A DNA stretch of 64,000 nt from Glandiceps talaboti (Eukaryota > Hemichordata > Enteropneusta > Spengelidae), in assembly GCF_964340395.1 (NCBI RefSeq), contig NC_135555.1, positions 7,968,431 through 8,032,430 on the forward strand, read 5' to 3'. Made by a program: the position numbers and the translations under genes. Below, piece after piece: positions 1-30,895 of this stretch; within the stretch, counting starts at the first letter, position 1; every line of letters starts with the position of its first letter. The notes below the pieces were generated by a model that was not told where the DNA came from, made no database searches, and saw nothing but the letters and a program-made list of their open reading frames with translations.

Positions 1-1195
1 ATAACCAGTACATGCGTACCATGCTTCTGTGCTCACGTTCTGTCAGTGACAAAACCATTTATTGATAGGGATGTTTAACGTAGGCAAAATTTTTATCGTC
101 ACCTAAATTTAGATAAATTGATCCTTTAGGAAATTGCTTTCATGTGCAATAATCGATATGTTGGTTAAGAAAACAATGAAGTGAGAAAGAAATGGTCGAT
201 GTATTACTAAGACATCATATCATGGCTGACAAACATTGTCAGAAGCCCGTCAGACTTTTTTTCAATATTCATTTTCACAGATTGCCACCTGAGGGAAATG
301 AATGGACATTTTTTAATGATCAGGCCGGTAATTGCAATTTGAACTGACAAGGTTTTCATATTATCAAATTTCATATTTTTTTAATTTCAGTAACTATATG
401 TAGCATAACATAAGTAGAAAGATAGTCTTTTTATTTGTGAAGACTTATGTATGTGGATACAACAAGGCTTCATTGCCAATATGATGAAGTGTGTATATAC
501 CATTACAGGGTAATACATCAAATTGATTTGTTTGTCAGGTAAAACAAGGCCATAAAGATATATTTTACGATTTGTAAGTTGTTAACAGTAGTCAAAGTTG
601 TCTTGACCCTGAATACTATCCCCATATAGTGTCGGTAACTACTATATCCCTACTTTGTGTCCTCGTGTGACCTTGAAGTTCAACAAAGGTCATTGCTATA
701 AAAACTATAAATAGCTGCAACTGTTGCTGCATAATCAGTAAGTATGTATGGAGACACATGATACGGTGCAGACTATTAAAACGTAGACTGTTGTAGAGTG
801 TTCAAGTCTTAATGTGTACTTTAATGGTGCCATGTTTTACAAGTGTGTTATTCTTAAAAGAGTTGTATAGATAAACACAATTATGCTATCTGCTGATGTG
901 TTCGGCTTCATATTGCTAAAATGTTGTCTTGTCGTAGGTTTATAGTCAAGTTAATCCTGGATGAGCATTCAGGTTTGCAATCACACAGATAATTAAAAGG
1001 ATGCCTTGTGAATTCACTGTGTTTAATAGAAACTTGGATGTTGAGCAAGATAAACTGCACTTTCACTTTAGCAGTACTTGAGTTAGCATAGCTCCAAACG
1101 TTGGCAAAAGTGACGTGTAAGCAATTATATGGAACTTACATTAACATATTATTGACTGCTTGGAGGTTATCGATGTCTTTGAATACAGGAAATTT

Positions 1196-1334
1196 GTTTC
1201 CCAATATTTTACTTCATTCAGGCCCCCCCCCACCCCCACCACCACATTCATCTAGTAACTGAGCAACTCGTAATGACAAGACCCCTTAGGTCACTTGTAT
1301 TTCCCTTGGCTGAACAAAGAAACTATTGAGAAAT
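1196..1334. mobile_element. Short inverted-repeat (MITE-like) element, copy A
   Basis: The left end reads CCAATATTTTACTTCATTCA and the right end (GGCTGAACAAAG then CTATTGAGAAATA) is its imperfect reverse complement. The inner motif GACAAGACCCCTTAGGTCAC is the reverse complement of inner motifs in copies at 24935 and 47930. A C-rich run of about 20 bp interrupts the left half. No protein is encoded. The call rests on similarity to three other copies in the window. Confidence 0.6.
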
Positions 1335-2922
1335 ACCTAACTATCTAATCTACTGTAGTATATGTATAGTACGTTGTATATGGTACAACTAAATATGGCA
1401 TTGCCCATTTATGCCTAATTACTATAAAATTACAATTCAGAATTCTTGTTCTGTCAGACTTGTAATTCAGATAAATACATATACAGGTATAGTGTGTTGA
1501 TACAGGTGTAATTTGCATTCAATTATGTAGTAATCTGTAAGGGTGACTAGGAGGTGACTAAATTGTAAATGTATTGTCACTGACAATCATGTCTTTCTTG
1601 ACAATGATGAAACATACAATTTAACCTGAATGAATTTAGTCTGTACGTACTTAAATAATATATATCTACAATACAAGATGTTAACGTGAATGGATGTGTA
1701 TATTAGTATTTTGATATTTGCACTTAACACATCTACATCTTCGGTAGATATTAACGTGAATGGATTGCATGTATGTATAGTACTTTGCTATGTACTTAAT
1801 AGGTCTACAAATGTACATCATGGCTAAATATATAACGTGAATGGATACATGTACATGATGTGTAATACTTGATAACATGCTATAGAGTTATGAAGACTGT
1901 GCTGTACGTACTTATTATTATAGGGACACTGGCCAGATCTGTGAAAATGTTTGTGTGATATTTTTGTTTCATATGAATAGTTATTATTGTATTAAAACTA
2001 AACATCACTAATAACCAGGAGATAAATATAGCAATATAGCAGTTTACTTCACCATCACCGCTAGTGTGAAACATGGAAAGATTTGTGAGTTTGAAAGTTT
2101 GCTATTTGCATAATTTATGCAAATTATTATGCAAATAATGTGTCCAAAAATTGCTAGTGATATCAGGATCATGGGAAAAATGCATGCATACCCAGGGATA
2201 ATACCCTCATTGTAAGACACAACTTAATATAAATATGATATTGTAGTTAAAATGAATTTACCAAAGTCAAGTTGGACCAATGATCCTTTTGAATGCATCT
2301 AAAAAGTATATTCAGTGTTTTTGCTAAGGTTGGGGAACCCTAGTATCAGAAAGGGAGAAAGGGGTAAAAATGTCAGTGTTTCCCCATAGAGTCTATGGTA
2401 ATTTCATTTGGGAACCCAGGTAAAATGACAGTACCCCGGTAGATTTTACCTACTCTAATATCACCCTCAGCAAAAACACTGATATTGCATATTGCTAGAT
2501 GTGAACTAGAGTAGATGTATGTGTAGTGAGAATGAATTCAATACATGTAGTATTAGTAATATAAAACTTGTAATAATTCAATATGGCTTTGAGTGCATGT
2601 TTGTTGAAAAAGAGAAACTCTGATTTTTTCAGCTAAGTGCTGTGTTAGCTCAAAAAGTATGAATTAACCGCATTTCATTTTAGATTTAGATTTGTAGATA
2701 AGAAGAATTTATTAACCAAACAAATATGAAACGACACAATATGAAAAAAAAATCATGATGAAAACCACCCCCATACTAAACGTAAAGGCTTCATAAAAAT
2801 TACAAATGGTGAAACTTTCGTAAAATTCTGAAAATGCACCGCTTTGAGGTAAAAGATAGTTCTTAAAACAAACAGTTCTTGTTCTGAATGTAATTTACAT
2901 CATGATTTGACCAATTGTACAA

Positions 2923-2980
2923 GTCACAGCGGCAAAATCCACATATTAGATGTCACAGCGGCAAAATCCACATATTAGAT
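2923..2980. repeat. 29-bp perfect tandem duplication
   Basis: Two adjacent copies of a 29-bp unit beginning GTCACAGCGGCAAAATCCAC. They are essentially identical, so the duplication is recent. Confidence 0.9.
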
Positions 2981-3619
2981 GTAGTAACATGACATCCATA
3001 GGTTTTATTCAGACATGTTTGAACACACTTTAAATGTAGATCAATAGAGTGATATCATATTATGTAATCTGAGAATAATCTGGTTTACAGTGAGACTCAA
3101 TTTGTCTTTATTACTTATTTCATTTCTTTGTAATCCTGTACTCAATTTTTCATGTCTACTGCACTACTTAACTTGCCACCTGAATTTATGGGCATATATA
3201 TATATATATAGAAGACATTGCTCAAAACAGATAACCAGTTAAATTGACACAAGCTGAGTGTATTTGACTCAAGTGAAATTCTTCCATAGAACCATAATTT
3301 TAGTTACATTTGAGGGAAAAATCACAATTTTACATTAGCCGTTTCTTGACTAGCTTTGATATTCCTTGATCCCATTTGCCAAGTATTGTGTATATGTATC
3401 TATTTTTTATTATATTGCTGAATAAAAATTATTATTACATGTATATGATTATATTCATGTCAATGTGTGTCTTCAATATCACTGATATCATATTCTGGTA
3501 GTGGTATGCCTTGATAGCATGGTAGTTTCTTCAAGATGTTGTTATATGTATAATAAATTATGTAATTGAATCGTTCACGTCCTCATCATTACTAGTTTTG
3601 AGTTCTGCCAATAGTTGTG

Positions 3620-3850
3620 TTTTAAATTTAAGGACAGCATTTAAATTGACAGATATTTAAATTAGCATGTACTATTTTTAAATTTACATACATATACTGT
3701 AAATTTGCATATACTGTTTTTAAATTTACATACATATGTAAATTCGCATATAGTGTAAATTTGCATATACTGTTTTTAAATTTACATATATTTGCATTTA
3801 TATTTGCATAGCATTTTAAATTTATATACATTTACATGTAAATTTGCATA
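3620..3850. repeat. AT-rich degenerate repeat (AAATTTACATACATA-type)
   Basis: About 230 bp of irregular repeats alternating AAATTTACATACATAT and AAATTTGCATATACTG. The short open frames through it are by-products of the repeat. Confidence 0.75.
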
Positions 3851-4103
3851 TTGTTATAGTGTTTGCAATTTACATACAGCATTTATATTTGCAGTGTCTA
3901 GATATATTCAGTGCTTACATTTCTGGTGAAAATAAGTGCAAGACATATGGGCCTCCTAAAGTTCCATACATTACTACAACATGTACATTGTATTGTCAAA
4001 TAGTAGGTGTATTTTGTGTTGTAAGGTATTTTGTACCTTTAGCTGTAAGCATTCAGTATAGACATGCATTGTACATGTGTAGTTCTTCATTTAATGAGGT
4101 ATG

Positions 4104-4505
4104 TCTACGATGAACGTCTACAATGTATGTATGCAATGTACGTCTACGATGTATGCCTATGTACGCCTATGATGTACACCTACGATGTATGCCTACGATG
4201 TACGTCTATAATGTATGCCTATGATGTACGTCTGTGATGTACACCTACAATATATGCCTACAATGTAGGCATACAATATATGCCTGCGGTGTACGCCAAC
4301 AATGTACGCCTATAATGTATGCCTATGATGTACGTCTACGATGTACGCCTACGATGTACACCTACAATATACGCCTACGATGTAGGCATACAATATATGC
4401 CTGCGGTGTACGCCTACAATGTACGCCTATAATGTACACCTACGATGTACATCTACGATGTACGCCTACAATGTACGCCTACGATGTATGTCTACGATGT
4501 ACGTC
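4104..4505. repeat. 13-bp minisatellite (GATGTACGCCTAC)
   Basis: About 30 degenerate copies of a 13-bp unit close to GATGTACGCCTAC. Because 13 is not a multiple of 3, translation gives a 39-bp/13-residue super-period (for example TPTMYAYDVCLRC). This explains the 106-codon open frame here; there is no reason to think it is a protein. Confidence 0.9.
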
Positions 4506-6514
4506 TCTGTCAAAAGTTGTCCCGTCCTTTCATCTATATAAATGGAGTTTCTGAACTTAGAGACATTATTGTCAATTAATTGGTTTTTCACTATCTTTGT
4601 TGATTTGATTTTTTTTTGCATAGATCTAAAATATCAAAGTGACAAGATTTGTTATGTTATAATCGCTAATAGCAATGTAGTCATTTGGCAGTTTCACAAT
4701 GAAATGCTTAATTGCTATAATATTGTTATTTGAGAACAGCTTGATGGTGTCTATGTCACTTTTTATGAAACTACGATTTGGGATAATGTTATATCAGGAT
4801 TGTTAATGTAAAATACTGCAGGAAAATCATAAAATTATGAAAAAAACCATGATTTTGGGATGTACAGAGACTGTAAAACTGCAGAATTATAAGTATGCAT
4901 CAAGGTGGAACAATTTTTGGATCTCTGAAAAACCGTAAATTGTAAATTGTGGTAATGCATGGTATCAGGATATGAAGACATTTATACAACTACAGTATTA
5001 TGATAACACAGGGTGTAACAGTATGAGTACTTCAACAGATTTTTGGATCTTTCCAAAACCATAAAATTCTGACAATGTACATGACACTATCAGAATACAT
5101 TTGTATTTGAACAAGTTAAACAGAAATTTGAACTTCTAACAAATCATAAAATTACTACGATATATAAATCTTACATGGAGAATGCCATGCACATACACCA
5201 GTTATATGAACAGATTCTGGGTCTTTATATATAAAATTACAGAGAATAATATAAGAGGATTTGACATTTGTGTTGGTGTGCAACATTGAATTATTAGTAT
5301 TATTACATATAGGTTGAACCAACGGACTATATAAAAATCACATAAATGTTCAATATTATGAGAATTGATTGTAAGAAGGAATTCTAGACAACTTACAAAT
5401 CAAACTGATTCTCAATAACAATTATTGATTAAAATATTATTTATAACATTATATACATCAAATAATTATGAATTATAGATTTTTGGCTTTTATATTATTT
5501 ATAAACATTAGCATATAGATCCATAATTGTGTGTATATGTATGTATTACATTTTATGATAGCACTACTTTAAATTATATTTCTCTATAAAAGTGATAAAA
5601 TCTTGGCTCTTTTTCGTCAATTATATTATTTTTTGTGTAGTATTTCAGGCCTTAACAGCATTTTAAACCATAAACCTAATACATGCATTAGACACAGGTT
5701 TACGTTAATCTTTCTCCCAATTTGTACTTACTTTCGTACAAAAAAATATCCCTTGGGAGAAAGAAGATTACAAGTCTCACATGATACGTAATGGGAAGAA
5801 AGTTTTCCTAACCTAGTTCAGTGACCCAGGACTGATCATTAACGACTTCCTTGTCTTGTGACCTTACATGACCTGATAAGATAAAGAGAAATTGCAGTCA
5901 AGTCAATAAGCTACTGAAATACATCATATTTTTAACTGTTTTTGTCTTTAAATTGTTCTCAAGTACATAAACTATCGGATGGAAAAATTCAAAAGAAAAA
6001 ATTCCATGTAGTTACTGTAAACTCTGACCTATGTTTGACCTACAGTTGACCTTTCATTTTGATACTAATAGACTAGTCAGTGTGTCCATTTTATAGTGTT
6101 ACTATTGACGATTGCTATTAACAGTTGAAGTAATCATTATGGAATCTGTTTTTGCCACAATTGATGGGTGAATTGATCAATGCAGTCACATTTGGTGGAT
6201 AGTATGTCAGGAAATTGAATTTTGACTGGATAAATGAAAATAAGAGGTAGGGACTAAGGGTATTCTGACAGCAACAAGTCGTAGATTACATTCAGATGTC
6301 ATGGATATAGTGATGGTGGATGGTTGGCATATTAACAAAATGTGAAATTTTTGACACATGTTTAGACTTGCATTTTAAATACAGTGAATGATTTCTACAC
6401 CACCATGTTGTAAAGCCTGCCCTTAATTTGATCTGTTTTGCAAATTTGATGTGATGTTTCACCAGACAAAAAGTTTGTGTATAACAAAAGTGAAATTGTT
6501 ATTTTGTGTTCCAG

Positions 6515-24028
<17,514 letters not shown>

Positions 24029-24934
24029 CATCAATCTACCTCTGCTAACACCCAGTACATAAACTGATCATCCCCCACATTTTGTGTACAGTGGTACGAA
24101 CCATGGTGTTATGACCTGGGCAGACTATTTCATTGGCTAAATTAGGGAAGGGAGGCACAGTTGTCTCTGATGGCAGGGTTACTATAAACTTTGCAGCTGT
24201 GGTCTTTTTTCTTTTTTTGTAGTTTTCCAAGTTTTTTTAAGATGCTGCTTACAGGTTTATTTCAGGTATTTTTATTGGTTATTTAAAACATGTTGATAGC
24301 TAAGAGTAAAAGGTCTGGGTTCATGAACAAAATTCACGACACAGCTAAGCCTTGAATCTGTCTTGTCCCATTCTACTGAAATTCATTACCACATGTTACA
24401 GGCTAAAAAGTTGCTAAAAGAAAGTGACTTTTCAAAACCGATTCCCTCCCAACATACAAACAGCCAATAGCAACCATTGTCTGTACCAACAGAAACACAC
24501 TCAGTGCATTAGAACTGATGCCCCATTTGTTTAGTTTTGATTCGTATGTATGATAGGAATCTCACACAGTGTTGTAAACACTGCAATCAGTACATAGACC
24601 TTTTACACTAGTCTTCAGATATGTATAAACATACAACATATTATGAAAACAAATTGAACATTGTTTTATAATGTGATGTCAAATACAACAAACAAATCAT
24701 AAAACCTGAAACAAACCACTGTATGGCGGGACAAAATCTTACTAACATTGCTACATTTTATCGTCTGGCACAACAAATATTTGACCAACATTGCTTCTTT
24801 GATCATTTGGCGTGGCATACATCACATAATCTTTCTCAAAGGAAAGATTAAACTCGGAGATTTCAGTTTTTGGCCTGCTTGGGTCAACTGCATTTATTCC
24901 TTTTCCTTTTTGATTCTGGTATATACAATTAGAT

Positions 24935-25059
24935 GTTATTCCCCAGTATTTTTCTTCATTATCGAGTGACCTAAGGGGTCTTTGTAGCGACTCATAGCAA
25001 CAACACCCTTAGGTCAAGAGTGTTTTCCGGCTGAATGAAGAAAAATATTGGAGAATAAC
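24935..25059. mobile_element. MITE-like inverted-repeat element, copy B
   Basis: The left terminus GTTATTCCCCAGTATTTTTC plus TTCATT is mirrored at the right by GGCTGAATGAAGAAAAATAT plus TGGAGAATAAC. The inner arms GTGACCTAAGGGGTC and ACCCTTAGGTCA are also inverted. It is about 125 bp with no coding capacity. Similarity to copy C continues beyond the right end (25150-25215 against 34925-34975), so the whole element may be longer. Confidence 0.8.
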
Positions 25060-25346
25060 ATAATTATACCACCACCACCAATAATATCATAGAAAAATTG
25101 GGGAAAGTAATGGCAGTTTTGAATATTTTGACTTATATTTCAAACACAGCCGAACCAGTGACGTAGACATGCATTATCGTGACACAGAACGACCAGGGTA
25201 TATATTCCATATTTATGGCTTATGCATGGTATAATGGTGATTTACATCACATGGCCTCTTTAGAAAGGGAACTAAGACCTGATGTACATCATAGAACACA
25301 CAATGAATGATGATAGTAGAAAGTCAAATATGGTAAATAAAGAAAA

Positions 25347-25665
25347 TACTACAAAACCAGAGTGACTGTAGCATTTCAATTAGAGGACACAATGTTTTAA
25401 TGCTTCACACAGCATTTTTTATACAATTTACACAAACAAAAATACAAACACTGATAGTGTGCACACACACAAAATGTTACATATTTTCTCACTGTGAACA
25501 CAAATAAACAGTTTTATGTTTGAATTTTCATCGTCTCATCCGACAGTGATGTCGATTTTGTTCACAGTGAGATAAAATGTATAATTTTATGCGCTTGCAA
25601 AAATGCACGAGTTGTAAAAAAACATCACCTAATTGAAACGCTATTGTCACTCTGGTTTTGTAGTA
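25347..25665. mobile_element. 319-bp fold-back element
   Basis: The ends are TACTACAAAACCAGAGTGA and its exact reverse complement TCACTCTGGTTTTGTAGTA. The inverted similarity continues inward (GCATTTCAATTAGAGG against CCTAATTGAAACGC; ATTTTCTCACTGTGAAC against GTTCACAGTGAGATAAAATG), giving arms of well over 100 nt. No open frame is present. This fits a non-autonomous DNA transposon. Confidence 0.8.
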
Positions 25666-26978
25666 AAGCCCTCTTGTCCATCAGCTTTTAACGAGATAAA
25701 AGTAAAATGCCCAGAGGGTGGTCTGAGTTAATGTGTTGTTGTTTTATATCGTCATAATAGTTGAATATCAGAACATGAGAGCCGTCCAATGAGACACTCC
25801 ATAACAGAGCAGTGAGCAGTAGTTGGTGAAGTTTCCCAGTAGATTTTTGGTGGAAATTGCAAAATTAGACTTAGATCCATGTAACTACATTCTGTGTCCC
25901 TCCCATGTACAAATTCTCAGGGACAATGAAGTAAAGTTGATGTCACACACATATACTTTACTAACAGTATTCTAGTGAGGTATTGTTGGTGCTTTTGATA
26001 ATTAACAGCCAAGCCCAGTCGCCAATAGACCATTTCAATCATAAAGGTTATTTGCATAAATGGAGTATTTGAATCAAATAAAACATTTGCATAAAGGTTA
26101 TTTGCATAAATAGAACATTTGCATATATAGAACTGTTGCATAGAGATCATTTGAAACAATGTAGCATCTGCATTTGTAAACAAGTTGCAATTACAGTCAG
26201 GAACAATCATTTTTAAAAAGCTCGTCAGTTTTAATTGATAAGTTTTATACAAACTGTTTCCAACTTTCTGTCTACATTTCTAACCACCATCAAGAGTCCA
26301 AGATCCGTGACTCCTTCTGTTTGATAACTCAAGTGGTTTTTGGAATCACTTTTATCACAAATCATTAGAATGTAAAAATTACAAATTTTATAGCATGATG
26401 TTAATTTGTTGATGTTTTATGGTCATTTTGCAGCTTTGATAATCCAGTTCTTATACCCTTTGCAGCTTATAGTTCTGGTAACAATATAGCACTGCTTGAT
26501 CCCCAGAATACCAGATATGTCCACAAGAACAGACGATCCCATATTTATGAAACTCTAGTTTTATTTCTCTAAATCTAACTTTAATAGAGACCATATATCA
26601 AGAGATAGTACCTTCCACCTCTTCTGCCATTCAGTGTGTATTTTGTCAACACTTCTGCTGCAAGTCAGTATCATGACTCTAGGGGGCGCTATTTACATAA
26701 AGTTCTATCCAACACACATAATTAACAGATGCTTGCAATTCTTCTAATTCAGTTAATTAGACATGTAGGAACCGTCTGCATTTATAAGAACTAAAGAGGG
26801 AACTAATAGTGGGGGACCAAGATGCAAATAAAAGGTGTATTAAAAGTTCATACTGTATTTTCCATCTCTCATCTTGGAGCCTTCACTGGTTGATTTCAAC
26901 TACATCCTCTCAACTCGTGCTATTAAGCCATTTGAATTCAAAATTTTACTGCTGGAAAGTTGGCAGAAATTCCTGGAT

Positions 26979-27180
26979 TTTGAATCTACCCACTGTGCTG
27001 GATGACAGCAATAGCATCCACACATAATTTGAATCCACCCACTGTGCTGGATGACATCAATAGCATCCACACATAATTTGAATCCACCCCACTGTGCTGG
27101 ATGACATCAATAGCATCCACACATAATTTGAATCCACCCAATGTGCTGGATGACATCAATAGCATCCACACGTAATTTGA
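26979..27180. repeat. 48-bp tandem repeat, about 4 copies
   Basis: The unit contains GAATCCACCCACTGTGCTGG and ATGACATCAATAGCATCCAC. Its length is a multiple of 3, which explains the repeated open frame on the minus strand. Confidence 0.92.
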
Positions 27181-29812
27181 ATATTAGTGATTTGGTCCGT
27201 TGGAAGACAGGATCAACCAATCAGAAAGAGAAACATTTTCTTAATGTTGTCATCATATCACAATACAACTTGTTGATATCTAAGTGGGTTGGTCGAATTG
27301 CTGCTGTGAGAAATCATAATCTCTTTTGAGATGTGAATATAGCACCCTTGGGAAGATGGCTAAGCATGAATTGAGAGAACTTAGTCAAAATCAAACAGTG
27401 AGAAGGTGCTAAGCTAGTCAGCAAAGGACCATGCTGTTGATTACCTATCCAGCAAATAAACTGGATGTGTAACGAGACCCCCTAGAATCACAAAAGTATG
27501 TCATTCATTTATATTTTGGTAATGCCAACTTTGTTTAGCCTTGGCCTCTGTTGAAATGAATGTATTTTGTATATTACAATATAAGTTAGTTAAGACAATA
27601 TCTGTTGATATGGCATGCAACATCCTTTGTAGCGACAACTAAACACAGCATAAATTTTCCCAGGTGATCAACTCCATCCAAAGGCAAACTTTCACCGTAT
27701 TTGTTTATGTGTGAATCATTTGTGTCCAAAACAGTTCCATGTACCTTCTACAGACATAATATGCAGACTGTCACTTCATATCATTATCTCAGGAACTTGA
27801 TCATCTTTTTTATGATAGCATGGGCTTGTATGTACATATTTTTAGAGAGAGAAAAAAAACCAACTTGCTCCAAACACTATGGTCAATGTCAGTTGCATCT
27901 GTACAGTGCCGATTAGGGTAAGTACGATGTCCAAGAAAACTAACAATCAGGGATTAATAATCAGTCAGCTAAGGGGCTTGGTGAATATGTGTAAGTGAGC
28001 TGTGGAGTTCACATGAAGGCCCCCTTGGACCAAATACTTTTTAAACCTGTGGTGCCTATATATTCACACTGCCAATGTTAGGGGTGAGGTGAGACCTATG
28101 CAAATAAAAAAAAAATACAAAGTGCTAAATGTTATCATCTTCCAAAGTTCAGTCAGGACCCACCAGTTTCTTCTGTCAGAGTAATAAAACATGAAAGTAC
28201 TATAAGTATACTTACAGGGGTAAACCAACAGCAGCTTGATGCTGTTGATACATTTAAACTGAAATGTGTAACAAGTTTTATAAATGTGTAACAAATTTTA
28301 TAATATTGTTACAATGTATCACATGCAACACAACTTTTGTTGTTTCTTTGTCATATTTGTGGAAAAAATGCTCATATTTTGTTAGAAATTCAAATCAGGA
28401 AAATTTGCTGTTTCAATGATGTAATATTTTTTTGAGAAGTTCTGGTTGTATATGTGTGAGAATTTGTGTAAGATTTTGTTGAAGTTGATATTGTTCGTAG
28501 TGAGAGTAGATCAACGCATAAATTATAATCATGATATGCAAGAGTTAAATCATAGACTAGTTTATTGTGACTCGGCATACCACCCACAGGATGAGAGAAA
28601 GATTATCGTTTTTGGGTGGCTTGAGTCTAGAGTGTATACTTTCTGTATTATGTATTATTGTTGGTTTTTTTCGGTTGACTAGGGTGTGATTATAGAACCC
28701 CCAGACTTTGTGTCAACAAAACAAGATTTGGAAACGAGTTGTAGTTGTAGATGGGAAGGTGAAGTTTCTATTTACATTGTTGATGTGTGCCTAGTTTATT
28801 TCTCAAGTACACGTAGTTGTTTGTCATGGTAGTCTCAGAACTGCAACATCGTTGCAAATTGTAGCCATTTGAGATTAAGCCAGACTTAACCTCTGTGAAC
28901 ACTGTAGCAAAATGTAGCCTTTTAGTTGTAGCTATATTGAAACACTGTAACAAAACAGAATTTTGGGTTGTAACAATTTACCTACACTGTATCAATACAT
29001 ATGATTTAACCATATTTCAGTTCTGTACAGCCCTGTGTAGCTGTTTACAGTACAGCACTGTACAGTTCTACATCATATCTAAGTCTGTCAGTCTCAGCTG
29101 ACACAAAACAGCATTTTGAGTTGTAAACATTTTTCAACATTGTATCAAAGTGTTTGAGTAATACACAGTATAGTTAGACTTCAGCTCTGTACAGCTCTGA
29201 GTCATTATAATAGCTAGACTTTCAGTTATAGATTAGTTTCAACCCTGTACAGTACTGCAACAAATAAGGCTGAGATGTTGCCATACTTCAACTCTCTTTA
29301 ACACTGCATCAGAAGTTTACAATCTCTTCTGACAATGTAACAAGTCTGTACAAAGATGAAATTTAAACCATTGTCTCTGTAAAAGATAGCAGTTGGTGTC
29401 TTATCATTCATCAGTATTGTTATTCATCATTCCAATGTTCCCCTCATACTTCCAAACAGAATATTCCACGTTGTTTTAATTGTACCATTTCTGAAGCTTT
29501 TATTTATCAAGTTCTATACTCTAGTTTATATTGTTTTACCTGTTCACAGTTGCCTTATTGAATGTCATTCAGTTCAAAAACTTTGCAGTTTAGAAAACAA
29601 ATAATCCAGCACTTTCTTATTGAAAAGTATTTATTGTTTTCAGAATTGATTGTGTTTTTGCGGCAAGTTTTGAAATTCCAATGAGATGATTTTTCCAAGT
29701 TTCTGTAAATGTGAAGAACTGAAATAGTAGTCCTTGGTATTTGTATGCAATCAACAATAAATCGTTCTGTTTATATAAACATTTCCATCTTGTTCAGTTT
29801 CTTCTATAATAA

Positions 29813-30158
29813 GTCTCCGTTTCATTCTCCTTCCCAGAAGCCTTAGCGCTATCGCGAATAGTGCATATGGAATGAAATACACCCTTTGCCTAGAGTGTCT
29901 CCGTTTCATTCTCCTTCCCAGAAGCCTTAGCGCTATCGCGAATAGTGCATATGGAATGAAATACACCCTTTGCCTAGAGTGTCTCCGTTTCATTCTCCTT
30001 CCCAGAAGCCTTAGCGCTATCGCGAATAGTGCATATGGAATGAAATACACCCTTTGCCTAGAGTGTCTCTGTTTCATTGTCCTTCCCAGAAGCCTTAGCG
30101 CTATCGTGAATAGTGCATATGGAATGAAATACACCCTTTGCCTAGAGAGTGTCTCTGT
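29813..30158. repeat. 84-bp minisatellite, about 4 copies
   Basis: The unit runs from GTCTCCGTTTCATTCTCCTT through TTAGCGCTATCGCGAATAGT to TACACCCTTTGCCTAGA. The first three copies are nearly identical and the fourth carries a few changes. Because 84 is divisible by 3, both strands are open (MKYTLCLECLRFILLPRSLS on plus). The same period explains both frames, so neither is evidence of a gene. Confidence 0.93.
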
Positions 30159-30344
30159 TTATGATAGCTCGATGTCAGCTAGGACCTGTCTATTGATAGT
30201 CTTGTTTGTAGATGTCTTTTTTTCTGTCAGTTCCTCACTACATGTCAGTTCACTTTTCTGTACCCTTCTGCTTGTTAGTATCAATTCACCTGTCTGTCCA
30301 TCTGCTAATGTCAGGTCACATGACTGACTGTTTTAACAATAACA

Positions 30345-30367
30345 TACATACATATACACACAGGCAC

Positions 30368-30404
<37 letters not shown>

Positions 30405-30706
30405 TACATACATACATACATACATACATACATACATACATACATACATACATACATACATACATACATACATACATACATACATACATACATACATACT
30501 TGTACTCCGGCTGGGCGTTAAATTTTGACTGACAGTTACAAATGAGGGCTACATACATACATACATACATACATACATACATGCATGCATGCATGCATGC
30601 ATGCATGCATGCATGCATGCATGCATACATACATACATACATACATACATACATACATACATACATACATACATACATACATACATACATACATACATAC
30701 ACTGAC
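30345..30706. repeat. (CA)n, (CATA)n and (CATG)n microsatellites
   Basis: CACA, then about 110 bp of CATA; a 50-bp unique insert (about 30499-30550); then CATA, CATG and CATA again, ending in GAGAGA. No coding. Confidence 0.97.
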
Positions 30707-30895
30707 AGAGAGAGAGAGAGATGGACCACCATGTCTATTGTACCACTAAACCTCAGTTCAGTGGTGATTAAAAAAGACAAAAGTTGAATTGTTTCATTTT
30801 TTTTTTCAAATCAGTGAATAGTAGGCGTCTTGACATACCCTCAATAATCAAAATATTTACTGCAGTGTTGTATATAGTAAAAGTTACATTGCATA

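Larger units (their letters stand above)
1..6514. other. Non-coding stretch upstream of the first visible JARID2 exon
   Basis: No protein-coding exon was recognised here. The first JARID2 exon in the window begins in phase 0 after an acceptor AG at 6513-6514, and the conserved N-terminal start of the family (basic, about 15-20 residues) is absent. The upstream coding exon is therefore probably outside the window and this is probably intron. It holds a fold-back element (1196-1334), a 29-bp duplication (2923-2980), AT-rich repeats (3620-3850) and a 13-bp tandem array (4104-4505). The rest is unremarkable AT-rich DNA. Confidence 0.6.

Noticed and set aside
1-6514. First coding exon of JARID2
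   Set aside because: No sequence resembling the conserved basic N-terminal peptide was found on reading; it is probably upstream of the window.
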